Source of the DNA: Streptomyces sp. NBC_01304
Lineage (GTDB): Bacteria > Actinomycetota > Actinomycetes > Streptomycetales > Streptomycetaceae
DNA: 64,000 nucleotides
Direction of reading: 5' to 3'
Assembly: GCF_035975855.1 (NCBI RefSeq)
Contig: NZ_CP109055.1
Location: 7,998,001-8,062,000, forward strand
The translations under genes were made by a program, and so were the position numbers. Positions 1 to 7,889 of this stretch are shown piece after piece (position 1 is the first letter of the stretch; every line of letters starts with the position of its first letter). A model generated the notes under the pieces. It saw only the letters and a program-made list of their open reading frames with translations. It searched no databases and was not told where the DNA came from.

Positions 1-1
1 C

Positions 2-595
2 GGCGGGCTCGCCGCCGCCGGATACCGGATCTCGACTTCGGGTGCCGCCGAGCGGCAGGGCATCGTGCACCGCCTCGACGTGGGTACGTCCGGGCTGATG
101 GCCGTCGCCAAGTCGGAGCGCGCGTACACCTCGCTCAAGCGGCAGTTCAAGGAGCGCGTCGTCGACAAGCGCTACCACACGCTGGTGCAGGGCCACCCGG
201 ATCCGATGAGCGGGACGATCGACGCCCCCATCGGGCGGCATCCGCAGCATGACTACAAGTGGGCGGTCACCGCCGACGGCAAGGCGTCCGTCACGCACTA
301 CGACCTGATCGAGGCCTATCGGGCCGCCTCGCTGCTCGACGTGAAGCTGGAGACCGGGCGTACGCATCAGATCCGCGTGCACATGTCGGCTCATCGGCAC
401 CCGTGCGTGGGCGACCTGACGTACGGCGCCGATCCGACGCTGGCCAAGCGGCTCGGGCTGACCCGGCAGTGGCTGCATGCGGTGCGGCTCGGGTTCGAGC
501 ATCCTGCGGACGGGCAGTGGGTGGAGTTCTCGAGCACCTATCCGGCCGATCTCCAGAAGGCGCTGGATGCGATTGCGGCGGAGACGTACGGGTGA
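2..595 (+). CDS. RluA/RluD-family 23S rRNA pseudouridine synthase, 3' part only
   Basis: The gene enters the window already open; the frame runs from base 2 to a TGA at 593-595, so only the C-terminal part (about 197 residues) is visible. It carries the catalytic motif [11 protein letters not shown] (Asp is the pseudouridine synthase nucleophile) and the downstream family block [14 protein letters not shown], followed by VGDLTYG and the closing [11 protein letters not shown] region. Enzymes of this family isomerise specific uridines in large-subunit rRNA. Which uridine is modified cannot be told without the N-terminus, where an S4 domain may lie. The stop overlaps the GTG start of the next gene by three bases, suggesting translational coupling. 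Confidence 0.93.
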   Translation, partial: GGLAAAGYRISTSGAAERQGIVHRLDVGTSGLMAVAKSERAYTSLKRQFKERVVDKRYHTLVQGHPDPMSGTIDAPIGRHPQHDYKWAVTADGKASVTHYDLIEAYRAASLLDVKLETGRTHQIRVHMSAHRHPCVGDLTYGADPTLAKRLGLTRQWLHAVRLGFEHPADGQWVEFSSTYPADLQKALDAIAAETYG

Positions 596-1089
596 GCTCC
601 GCTGGGTCTCCCGGGTCCGCCGGGTCTGCCGGGTCCTCTGGGTCTGCTGGGTTCGAGGTGAGGGCGGTGGAGTCGGCCGCCGATCTCGAGGCGTGCTTCC
701 TTGTGCGCAAGGAGGTCTTCGTCGCCGAGCAGGGTGTGCCCGAGGAGCTCGAGTACGACGCGTACGACTCGTCTGCTGTGCATGTGCTTGCGGTCGGGCC
801 CGACGGGGCGCTCGGCACGGGGCGGCTGGTGGTGGGGGCCGAGGGGTACGGGGACTCCGTCGGGAAGCTTGGGCGGTTGGCCGTGCGTTCCGCTGCGCGG
901 GGGCTGGGTGTGGGGGTGGCTCTGGTGCGGGGGCTCGAGGCGGAGGCGGCTCGGCTGGGGTGTGCGGAGGTTGTTCTCGGGGCGCAGACCCATGCGCTGC
1001 GGTTTTATGAGCGGCTGGGATATGTGGCTTATGGGCCCGAGTTCGATGATGCGGGGATTGCGCATCGGGCCATGCGCCGTTCTGTTTGA
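592..1089 (+). CDS. GNAT-family N-acetyltransferase
   Basis: A 165-residue protein starting at a GTG that overlaps the stop of the pseudouridine synthase. After an odd Gly/Ser-rich N-terminus (about residues 5-20) the sequence shows a GNAT fold: a beta strand with [14 protein letters not shown], the acetyl-CoA pyrophosphate-binding region [18 protein letters not shown], and a C-terminal [10 protein letters not shown] motif. The [10 protein letters not shown] block resembles ElaA/PhnO-type acetyltransferases; the acceptor is unknown. The 3' half is rich in GGG, TTG and GTG codons, unlike most neighbours. The Gly/Ser tail may be a low-complexity extension rather than a functional domain, and a downstream GTG at about 658 (VRAVESAAD) is a possible alternative start. 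Confidence 0.85.
   Translation: MSSAGSPGSAGSAGSSGSAGFEVRAVESAADLEACFLVRKEVFVAEQGVPEELEYDAYDSSAVHVLAVGPDGALGTGRLVVGAEGYGDSVGKLGRLAVRSAARGLGVGVALVRGLEAEAARLGCAEVVLGAQTHALRFYERLGYVAYGPEFDDAGIAHRAMRRSV
604..648 (+). repeat. 9-bp tandem repeat, five units, in the GNAT N-terminus
   Basis: Five imperfect 9-bp units of the form GGGTCTGCC lie in tandem in the first codons of the acetyltransferase gene and encode a Gly-Ser-X run. Because the unit is a multiple of three, gain or loss of units keeps the frame. Confidence 0.8.
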
Positions 1090-1120
1090 GGTTGTGGGGG
1101 CGGTTCTGTGGGTGGGTGGG

Positions 1121-1264
1121 TTTTTTCCCCTCCCCGCCCCTTCCCTTAAGGCCTGCGGCCGGCTTTGAAGGGCCGGCCCGGGGTGGATGGGGCAGAGGTC
1201 GGGGGCTGCCGCCCCCGGGCCCCCTTTCGCGCTTCGCGCTCGTCCTCAAACGCCGGACGGGCTG
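1121..1264 (+). repeat. Dispersed GC-rich intergenic element, copy A
   Basis: The non-coding stretch 1090-1495 holds no convincing gene. Its first part is a copy of a repeat found five times in this window: a T-run followed by CCCCTCCCCGCCCCTTCCC, a variable GC-rich middle, and the conserved 20-mer CTCAAACGCCGGACGGGCTG at 1245-1264. The T-run after the GNAT stop suggests a role at the transcript end. Confidence 0.8.
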
Positions 1265-1390
1265 GAGAGATGTGGGCGGGCCGAGAGATCCGGGCGGGCC
1301 GAGAGGTGCGGGCGAGGAGAGAGATCCGGTCAGCCGAGAGGTGCGGGTGGGGAGAGAGATCCGCGCGGGCCGAGAGGTGTGGCCGGGCTG
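1265..1390 (+). repeat. 18-bp tandem repeat, seven units
   Basis: Seven diverged units of 17-19 bp begin directly after the conserved core of element A. Units alternate between GAGAGATCCGGGCGGGCC-like and GAGAGGTGCGGGCGAGGA-like forms, giving a 36-bp higher-order period. No plausible coding role was seen; the array fills the space up to the antiporter promoter region. Confidence 0.75.
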
Positions 1391-1495
1391 CACGGACGAA
1401 CCCCCGTCGGTCCCATAAGGGAGTTTTGGGTGGTTTCTTAGGTTTGCGTGGCACTCTTGCGGTGATCTTGCTTTGTGAGCTGCCGGAGGCGTCCC

Positions 1496-3082
1496 GTGGA
1501 TCAGTTGGCCCTGCTGTTCGTGCTGTTGCTGGGGGCCGTGCTGAGTGTGCCCGTGGGGGAGCGGCTGGGGCTGCCCGCGCCGGTGTTGATGACGCTTGCC
1601 GGGATCGTGCTGGCGCTGCTGCCGTTCGTGCCGAACGTGGATATTCCGCCCGACTACATTCTTCCGCTCGTGCTGCCGCCCCTGCTCTACGCCTCCGTGC
1701 AGCGGACCTCCTGGCGGCAGTTCACCGCCAACGTGCGGCCGATTCTGCTGCTCGCGGTGGCGCTGGTGCTTGTTACTACTGTTGCCGTCGCGGTGGTCGC
1801 CAATGCGATCGTGCCGGGGCTGCCGATCGCCGCAGCCATCGCGCTCGGGGCGCTCGTCGCGCCGCCCGACCCGGTGGCCGCGACCGCGGTGGCGGGTCAA
1901 CTGGGGCTGCCCAGACGGCTGGTGTCGATCCTCGAGGGCGAGGGGCTGTTCAACGACGTCACCGCGATCGTGCTCTACCACGTGGCCATCGCGGCAGCGG
2001 TGAGCGGGACCTTCTCGGTGGGGCAGGCCGCGATCGAGCTCGTGCTGTCCGCGGTCGTGGCCGTCGTCGTCGGGCTCGCGCTCGGCTGGGCCGCCAACAA
2101 GCTGATCGGGCTGCTCGGCGATGCCACGCTGCAGGTCGGGCTGACCGTCCTGGTGCCCTTCGTGTCGTACGTACTCGCCGAGGAGCTCATGGGGTCGGGG
2201 GTGCTCGCCGTGCTCACCACCGCGCTCTTCCTCGCCGAGTACGCCAGCGACGCGGACGACGTCATGGGGCGGATCGCCAACCGGACCTTCTGGGAGATCG
2301 TCGACACCCTGGTCACCGGTGTGGCCTTCGGCCTGATCGGACTCGAGCTGCACAACGCGATCAAGACCGCGTCGGGCCGCTGGGGCGAGCTGCTCGGCTG
2401 GTCGGCGGCGATCGTGGCCGTCGTCGTGCTCGTACGACTGCTGTGGCTGCTGCCGGCGACATGGTTGGCCAAGCGGCTGCACAGCAAGCGCGACTACGAC
2501 GAGGAGATCCCCACCACCTGGCGCGAGACCGTCGTCATGTGGTGGTCCGGGATGCGGGGCGTGGCGTCCGTCGCCCTTGCCCTCGCCATTCCGCTGAAGA
2601 TGGAGGACGGGTCTCCGTTTCCCGACCGCGACGAGATCGTCTTCATCGCCTTCGGGGTCATCATGGCGACGCTCGTGGTGCAGGGGCTGACCCTGCCGTG
2701 GCTGGTGAAGATGCTCGGCGTGGAGGCCGACGCGGAGATCGAGGAGGCCTTCGAGAAGGCGCTGGCGATCCGCGCCGCCAAGGCCGCCAAGGCGCGGCTC
2801 AAGGAGATCGAGCAGGTCGAGGAGTTGCCGGAGGAACTGATGGAGCAGCTGATGCGCAGGGCGTACGACATCGGGCTGCGGATCAGCCCCGAACTGGCCG
2901 ACGACGAACGGCGGGCGCTCTTCGGGAAGCGGGCCGCGATGCTCAAGCGGGTCCGGCGCATCCAGAGCGAGATGATGTCCGCGGCCCGGCACGAGGTCCT
3001 CGCGGCGCGCAGCGAGCCGGGGGCCGATCCGGAGATCGTGGACCGGGTGCTGCGGCAGCTCGATGTGCGCAGCCTTCGCTGA
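1496..3082 (+). CDS. Na+/H+ antiporter, CPA1 (NhaP-like) family
   Basis: A 528-residue integral membrane protein. GTG 1496 was chosen because GGAGG at 1485-1489 sits six bases upstream; a GTG at 1475 in the same frame would add seven residues but has no such site. About 12 hydrophobic segments fill residues 1-410. The transport-core motif LVAPPDPVAATAVAG and the later EGEGLFNDVTAIVLY match the Na_H_Exchanger family, in which conserved Asp residues exchange Na+ (or K+) for H+. The charged C-terminal 110 residues (coiled, Ala/Lys/Glu-rich) are presumably cytoplasmic and regulatory. Likely role: pH and sodium homeostasis. It converges on the MscS gene, leaving only 26 bp between stops. Confidence 0.9.
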   Translation: MDQLALLFVLLLGAVLSVPVGERLGLPAPVLMTLAGIVLALLPFVPNVDIPPDYILPLVLPPLLYASVQRTSWRQFTANVRPILLLAVALVLVTTVAVAVVANAIVPGLPIAAAIALGALVAPPDPVAATAVAGQLGLPRRLVSILEGEGLFNDVTAIVLYHVAIAAAVSGTFSVGQAAIELVLSAVVAVVVGLALGWAANKLIGLLGDATLQVGLTVLVPFVSYVLAEELMGSGVLAVLTTALFLAEYASDADDVMGRIANRTFWEIVDTLVTGVAFGLIGLELHNAIKTASGRWGELLGWSAAIVAVVVLVRLLWLLPATWLAKRLHSKRDYDEEIPTTWRETVVMWWSGMRGVASVALALAIPLKMEDGSPFPDRDEIVFIAFGVIMATLVVQGLTLPWLVKMLGVEADAEIEEAFEKALAIRAAKAAKARLKEIEQVEELPEELMEQLMRRAYDIGLRISPELADDERRALFGKRAAMLKRVRRIQSEMMSAARHEVLAARSEPGADPEIVDRVLRQLDVRSLR

Positions 3083-3108
3083 TCGCAGCTGACCGCTGCT
3101 GACGGGGG

Positions 3109-4200
3109 CTAGCCGCGCCCCGTCTTGGGTGCCGTCCCGTCGGGGGCCGAGGGGTGGAAGCCGTCCGGAGGCGGGGGCGCGGTCGCGGTGCTCACCTTGG
3201 GCAGTGCGTACGGATGGTGGTCGGCGAGCCAGCCGATCAGCTGCTCGCGGACCGTCACCCGCACCGTCCAGATGTCGTCCGCGTCCTTCGCCGTGACCAA
3301 CGCCCTGACCTGCATCGTGCTCGGTGTGGTGTCCGTGACGGCGAGGCCCCAGTCGCGGCCGTCCCAGGCCGGGCACTCGCGCAGGATGTCGCGCAGCTTC
3401 TCGCGCATCTCGTGCACGGGCGCGCTGTGGTCCAGGTGCAGGAAGATCGTGCCGGTCATCTGGGCGCCGCCGCGCGACCAGTTCTCGAACGGCTTCGACG
3501 TGAAGTACGAGACCGGCATGGTGATCCGCCGCTCGTCCCAGGTGCGGACGGTCAGGAAGGTCAGCGTGATCTCGTCGACCTTGCCCCACTCGCCGTCCAC
3601 CACGACGGTGTCCCCGAGCCGCACCATGTCGCCGAACGCGATCTGCATGCCGGCGAAGAGATTGCCAAGGGTCGACTGGGCGGCGATACCGGCGACGATG
3701 CCGAGCAGTCCGGCCGAGGCGAGCATCGAGGTGCCGACCGTGCGCATCGCGGGGAACGTCAGGAGCATGGCGGCCACCGCCACCGCGCCCACGATCGCCG
3801 TCACCACGCGCTGGATGAGCGTGACTTGCGTACGCACTCTGCGCACCCGCGCGGGATCGCGATTCGTGGCCGCGTACCGCGCGTACGACGCCTCGACGAC
3901 GGCCGCGGCGATCCGCACGATCAGCCAGGCGACGGACGCGATCAGGATCAGGGTGAGGACCTGACCGACGACCTCCGAGTGGTCCTCCAGGACCTTCGCC
4001 TGCTCGTACGAACCTCTCAGCAGGGCGGTGCAGAGCACGAGTTGGAGCGGGAGGCGGCAGCGGCGCAGCAGGCCCCAGAGCGGGGTCTCGCGGTGCCGTG
4101 CGTCGGCGCGCCGCAGCAGTCGGTCCACCAGCCAGCCGATGACCAGGGTGAGCACGACCGCGCTGCCGACGACGATCAGCGGGCGCAGAACGGTCTCCAT
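3109..4200 (-). CDS. MscS-family mechanosensitive ion channel
   Basis: A 363-residue protein with three to five hydrophobic segments (about residues 5-25, 75-100, 130-150) leading into the MscS pore helix and beta-domain: ASAGLLGIVAGIAAQSTLG, then GDMVRLGDTVVVDGEWG. The Gly/Ala-rich pore helix and the VRLGDTVVV strand are hallmarks of small-conductance mechanosensitive channels, which release solutes upon hypo-osmotic shock. The Pro-rich C-terminal tail is variable. ATG 4200 begins right before the first membrane segment; an in-frame ATG at 4239 would add 13 polar residues and cannot be excluded, as neither has a strong ribosome-binding site. It diverges from the hydrolase gene starting at 4246. 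Confidence 0.9.
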   Translation of the reverse strand: METVLRPLIVVGSAVVLTLVIGWLVDRLLRRADARHRETPLWGLLRRCRLPLQLVLCTALLRGSYEQAKVLEDHSEVVGQVLTLILIASVAWLIVRIAAAVVEASYARYAATNRDPARVRRVRTQVTLIQRVVTAIVGAVAVAAMLLTFPAMRTVGTSMLASAGLLGIVAGIAAQSTLGNLFAGMQIAFGDMVRLGDTVVVDGEWGKVDEITLTFLTVRTWDERRITMPVSYFTSKPFENWSRGGAQMTGTIFLHLDHSAPVHEMREKLRDILRECPAWDGRDWGLAVTDTTPSTMQVRALVTAKDADDIWTVRVTVREQLIGWLADHHPYALPKVSTATAPPPPDGFHPSAPDGTAPKTGRG

Positions 4201-4233
4201 GCGTTCGACCGTAACGTTGTCAGTGGCTGCTGG

Positions 4234-4239
4234 CACCAT
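4234..4239 (+). promoter_or_regulatory. Candidate -10 box (CACCAT) for a leaderless transcript
   Basis: CACCAT lies six bases before ATG 4246, the same geometry as several other starts in this window that lack a Shine-Dalgarno sequence. Transcription would begin at or next to the start codon. Inference from spacing only. Confidence 0.4.
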
Positions 4240-4245
4240 GGCCCC

Positions 4246-4818
4246 ATGAATATTCTCCTGCTTCATTCGTCCCGGGGTTTGCGCCCCGCGGTGCACGCGG
4301 CGGCCGACCGGTTGCGCGCCGCCGGCCATGTGGTGCACGTGCCCGATCTCTACGACGGCCGCACCACCGACGACGTCGACGAGAGCCTGGCGATCCGGGA
4401 CGAGATCGGCATGGACGAGCTGCACCGGCGGGCCATCGCCGCCGCGGCACCGCTCTCGGACAGCGGACTGGTGTACGCGGGGTTCTCGCTCGGCGGCTTC
4501 CTCGCGGGCAATCTCGCCCTCGCGGACGTGAAGGCGCGCGGGCTGCTCCTGCTGCACGCCACGTCGGATGTTGACGAGGACGCGAAGGTCGACGACCTGC
4601 CCGTGCAGGTGCACGTCGCCGACCCGGACGCCTTCGAGCCGGGCGACTGGCTGGACACCTGGTATCTGCGGATGCAGCGCGCGGGCGCAGATGTGGAGAT
4701 CTTCCGCTATCGCGGGGCCGGCCATCTGTTCACCGACCCGGACACGGAGGACTACGACGAGGAGGCGGCCGAGGCGACCTGGAAGCAGGCGCTCGGGTTC
4801 CTGGACTCGCTGGACTAG
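4246..4818 (+). CDS. Dienelactone hydrolase-family alpha/beta hydrolase
   Basis: A 190-residue protein, the usual size for small dienelactone-hydrolase-like proteins. It has the strand-turn MNILLLHSSRG, the nucleophile elbow GFSLGG (Ser about residue 83; many true dienelactone hydrolases have Cys here), an acidic residue in VHVADPDAFEPGDW, and a C-terminal His in GAGHLFTDPDTEDYD, so a full Ser-Asp-His triad can be assembled. The natural substrate is not evident. It stands alone, divergent from the MscS channel, with no Shine-Dalgarno sequence and a possible leaderless promoter. A 15-bp triplicated repeat starts immediately after its stop codon. Confidence 0.88.
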   Translation: MNILLLHSSRGLRPAVHAAADRLRAAGHVVHVPDLYDGRTTDDVDESLAIRDEIGMDELHRRAIAAAAPLSDSGLVYAGFSLGGFLAGNLALADVKARGLLLLHATSDVDEDAKVDDLPVQVHVADPDAFEPGDWLDTWYLRMQRAGADVEIFRYRGAGHLFTDPDTEDYDEEAAEATWKQALGFLDSLD

Positions 4819-4863
4819 GGAGTACGTCGGAAGGGAGTACGTCGGAAGGGAGTACGTCGGAAG
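4819..4863 (+). repeat. Perfect 15-bp tandem repeat, three units
   Basis: GGAGTACGTCGGAAG is repeated three times without a mismatch, beginning on the base after the hydrolase stop codon. It lies between two convergent genes and could reflect recent slippage. Confidence 0.9.
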
Positions 4864-4912
4864 TCGCGGGGCAGGAGGACTTTCGACACACGCCCCAGGC
4901 GCGCGCGGAGCT

Positions 4913-6490
4913 TCAGGGCCGGGTGCAGCGGCCCGTCGTGCCGCCGGACGGGGTCGGGTAGCACTGGTACTTGAAGTCGGTGCCGCTCTTGCTGATGAAG
5001 CGGCCCACGCACTGGTCACGGCTCGTCAGGCCGATGCCCTGGCAGTACGAGACGGCCTCTTCGCCGTTGCCGAAGCCGGGGGAGTACAGCACCCAGTACC
5101 CCGGCTGCAGTGAGCCGTAGGCGCTGCTGTCCAGGTGCCGGACGTTCTCGGCTCCCTTGGCGCGCAGTGCCGCAGCTGCCCGGTCCCGGGGGCCGGTGCC
5201 CGAGGCCTTGGGGAAGGAGCCCAGCTGGGCGACCCAGGTGTTCGCCACCTCGTCGACGGGCGGCGGGCTCGACTCCGGCGGTGTGGTCGTCGGCGGCGTG
5301 GTCGTCGGGGGAGTGGTGGGTGGCGGAGTGGTGGGCGGGTCCTGCGGCGGACCGGTCGTGCAGTCCGGGCCGCTCGGGCAGGCCGCGTTGCCCTTGTCGC
5401 CGTTGCTGCCCGCCTCCTTGCCGTCGCCGTCCGGGTTCCGCAGGACGAACACCAGGGCGGTGGCCGCCACGATCGCGACGGCCACCGCGATCACGGCGAC
5501 GATCACCGGCGTACGGTTCCGGGGCTCGGGGTGGCCTTGATGCTGCGGCCGGGTCTCCGACGAGGCGCGTGGCATGGGCGGCACCCCCGGGCGCGGCTCG
5601 TCCGGCCGGGGCGGCGGTGGCGGCAGCGACGGTCCATGCGCCGTCTGTGTCGGCTGCGCCCACTGGGGCGAGGTGCCCGCCTCCACCTGCGCCAGCATCG
5701 CGTCCAGGCGGACCGCGTCGGGCCGCGCCGCCGGGTCCCGCACGAGGAGCGCGCCGAGCACCGGGGCGAGCGGGCCCGAACGCACCGGCGGGGGTACCGG
5801 ATCGTCGAGCACCGCCGCGAGCGTGGCCAGGGTCGTGGCCCGGCGCAGCGGGCTGACGCCCTCCACGGCGACGTACAGGACGAGCCCGAGCGACCACAGG
5901 TCGGAGGCCGGATCGTCGTCGGTGCCGCGGATGCGTTCCGGCGCGATGTACTCGGGGGAGCCGATGAGATCGCCCGTCGCGGTGAGCGAGGTGGAGCCCT
6001 GCAGGGCGGCGATGCCGAAGTCGGTGAGGACCGCGCTGCCGTCCGCCCGCAGCATGACGTTGGCCGGCTTGACGTCGCGGTGCTGGATGCCCGCGGCGTG
6101 CGCGGCGCTCAGGGCGGAGAGGATCTGGCGGCCCATGCGGGCGGTGTCCCGGGCGTTCAACGGGCCCTGGTTCAGGCGGTCCTGGAGCGTCGGTCCTGCC
6201 AGCAGCTCCATGACGATCCACGGGTGCGGGCCCACGTCCACGATGTGGTGGACGGTGACCACGTGCGGGTGGCTGAGCCGTGCCAGCGCGCGGGCCTCGC
6301 GCAGTACCCGCTCGCGCAGCACGTCCCCACAGGCGCCGGTCAGGGCCGGGTCGGGGGGCCGCACTTCCTTGAGGGCGACCTCGCGGTGCAGGGCGGTGTC
6401 ACGGGCCCGCCACACGGTGCCCATGCCGCCGCTGCCGAGCCGCGCGAGCAGCTCGAAGCGGCCGTCGATGATGTCGCCGGGCGTGCTCAT
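4913..6490 (-). CDS. Transmembrane Ser/Thr protein kinase (PknB-like) with SPOR-like extracellular domain
   Basis: A 525-residue protein. Residues 11-265 form a Hanks-type kinase: glycine loop LGSGGMGTVW (18-27), Lys41 in ALKEV, HRDVKPAN with Asp139, DFG with Asp157, and SPEYIAPE. A Pro-rich juxtamembrane segment precedes a single membrane helix (about 330-350), then a Thr/Pro-rich linker and an extracellular C-terminal domain. That domain (WVAQLGSFP, then GYWVLYSPGF) resembles SPOR-like peptidoglycan-binding folds and has several Cys that may form disulfides; PASTA repeats are absent. Probably senses the envelope and phosphorylates cytoplasmic targets. A purine-rich site (GGAGGGGG) precedes ATG 6490. 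Confidence 0.93.
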   Translation of the reverse strand: MSTPGDIIDGRFELLARLGSGGMGTVWRARDTALHREVALKEVRPPDPALTGACGDVLRERVLREARALARLSHPHVVTVHHIVDVGPHPWIVMELLAGPTLQDRLNQGPLNARDTARMGRQILSALSAAHAAGIQHRDVKPANVMLRADGSAVLTDFGIAALQGSTSLTATGDLIGSPEYIAPERIRGTDDDPASDLWSLGLVLYVAVEGVSPLRRATTLATLAAVLDDPVPPPVRSGPLAPVLGALLVRDPAARPDAVRLDAMLAQVEAGTSPQWAQPTQTAHGPSLPPPPPRPDEPRPGVPPMPRASSETRPQHQGHPEPRNRTPVIVAVIAVAVAIVAATALVFVLRNPDGDGKEAGSNGDKGNAACPSGPDCTTGPPQDPPTTPPPTTPPTTTPPTTTPPESSPPPVDEVANTWVAQLGSFPKASGTGPRDRAAAALRAKGAENVRHLDSSAYGSLQPGYWVLYSPGFGNGEEAVSYCQGIGLTSRDQCVGRFISKSGTDFKYQCYPTPSGGTTGRCTRP

Positions 6491-6575
6491 GTCGCCGATC
6501 CCCCTCCACCCTGCGGGCGTTGAGGAGCAGGGTAGAGGGGGGACGGCATCGAGTGCAGAGGTCTCGCAGGGCTGA

Positions 6576-7553
6576 TCAGCCGCGGTAGGCGGCCCAGCTG
6601 TCCTGCATGCGCTTGGCCTGGCCCGCGCTGAACTGCGTCATGCAGTTGTCGTACGTGTAGTCCATAAAATTGTGGATCGGGTCGACGCCCGGCTTGCTGG
6701 CGCAGGTGTCACGGCCGGTGGGGCACTGGAAGGCCGCGCTCTTCTCGGCAGGGGTGTCGTCGACGTAGTCGCCCTTGCCGTTACAGCCGCCCTGGAAGGT
6801 GTGGTACAGCCCCATCCAGTGGCCGACCTCGTGGGTGCCGGTGTCGCCCTCGTTGTAGTTGGTGGCGGAGCCGCCGGGCAGCGAGGTGTCGAGGACGACC
6901 ACGCCGTCGTCCTTCGGGTTCGAGTTGTACGACGACGGGAAGGTGGCCCAGCCGAGCAGGTCCTGGCCGAGGCTCGCGGTGTAGAAGTTGAGCGCGTTCG
7001 CGCCGCCCTTGCGCAGGGTGGACTTCATGGCCTTCTCCGCGCTGGAGCCGGGGGAGACGCCGTTGTACCAGGAGGCGTTGTCGGTGTAGTCCGTGCCGGC
7101 CAGCGAGAACTGGAAGCCGGAGTCGTTGTTCCCGGTGCCCTGGCCGCTGTACGCGGCGTTCAGGACCGCCATCTGCTTGCTGATGTCGGTGCTGGTCAGC
7201 TTGCCGGTCGCGCCGTCGTGGACGATGTGGAAGTAGACCGGGACGGTCGTCACGGCCTGCGTGCCCAGCCCTCTGCCGCTCGCGCGCAGCCGGTCGAGTC
7301 TCTGCTTGAGGTCCGCGTCCATGGCCTTGGCCTTGGTCGCGCTGATCGCGTTGGGCTCGTCGGTGTGCCCCGCGCCCGCACGGCTCACCCGGGCCGAACT
7401 GGCGTCGGTTTCAGCGCATTTGGTGTCCTTCGGTGCGGCGGAGGCCACACCGGTGGGAGCGGAGAGCGGAGCGAAGGCCAGAGTTCCGGCCACCACGGCG
7501 GCGCCGAGGAAGCGGGTGCGCAGACGCGGCGATATTCGGGCAAGGGCACGCAT
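6576..7553 (-). CDS. Secreted zinc metalloprotease, pappalysin-like (M43 type)
   Basis: A 325-residue protein with a Sec signal peptide (Arg-rich n-region, hydrophobic [15 protein letters not shown], Ala-X-Ala near residue 39). The catalytic zinc site [13 protein letters not shown] (His241, Glu242, His245, His251) follows the extended HExxHxxGxxH pattern of metzincins, and [11 protein letters not shown] supplies the Met-turn. Domain size and Cys pattern fit M43B pappalysin-like extracellular proteases. The start ATG 7553 is preceded by GAGGAG. An upstream in-frame extension would disrupt the signal peptide and is rejected. Extracellular protein degradation is the likely role. Confidence 0.9.
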   Translation of the reverse strand: MRALARISPRLRTRFLGAAVVAGTLAFAPLSAPTGVASAAPKDTKCAETDASSARVSRAGAGHTDEPNAISATKAKAMDADLKQRLDRLRASGRGLGTQAVTTVPVYFHIVHDGATGKLTSTDISKQMAVLNAAYSGQGTGNNDSGFQFSLAGTDYTDNASWYNGVSPGSSAEKAMKSTLRKGGANALNFYTASLGQDLLGWATFPSSYNSNPKDDGVVVLDTSLPGGSATNYNEGDTGTHEVGHWMGLYHTFQGGCNGKGDYVDDTPAEKSAAFQCPTGRDTCASKPGVDPIHNFMDYTYDNCMTQFSAGQAKRMQDSWAAYRG

Positions 7554-7653
7554 GGAGGACTCCTCGCGGACATGGGCGGGGAGCAACTTCCCCGCCACCG
7601 CGGGGAGATTACGTGGCCATGTCAGATGCCGAGGAGAGTCGATCAGGCCCAAT

Positions 7654-7677
7654 CAATCGTCTGGTGAATCGGGTCAA
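7654..7677 (-). promoter_or_regulatory. Possible promoter of the zinc protease gene
   Basis: On the reverse strand TTGACC (complement of 7672-7677) could be a -35 box, with the AT-richer GATTGATTGG stretch about 17 bases downstream as a poorly matching -10. This is the best promoter-like sequence in the 336-bp gap 7554-7889. Confidence 0.3.
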
Positions 7678-7733
7678 CGGGGGGAAATGCTGCGGTCCCG
7701 CATGAGGTTTGGGAGACGGATGTAACGAGAGGC

Positions 7734-7792
7734 GTCACCGGGGCGGGTGGTGTGTCCGGGTTAAGTCCCCGGCCCTCACCACCCGCCGTGAC
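7734..7792. terminator. Long inverted repeat, probable terminator
   Basis: GGCGGGTGGTG (7742-7752) pairs perfectly with CACCACCCGCC (7777-7787); an outer GTCAC/GTGAC pair and an inner CCGGG/CCCGG pair extend the structure. It lies downstream of the reverse-strand phoD gene and upstream of the protease promoter. There is no T-run, which is common for Streptomyces terminators. Confidence 0.6.
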
Positions 7793-7889
7793 GGCGTGAT
7801 CTGTTCTTAACGCGCCGTGCGGTGGCCGGAATTCGACCCTGGCCGCATGGCCTGGCGCACCGGCCGGCCCCTCGGCCCAGGGCGTCGGC

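Noticed and set aside
1146..1454. A small reverse-strand gene in the 1090-1495 gap
   Set aside because: It is made of the repeat element and tandem array, with no ribosome-binding site or sensible protein.
3154..4245. N-terminal extension of the small hydrolase
   Set aside because: The extension lies opposite the MscS gene; the hydrolase fold begins at ATG 4246.
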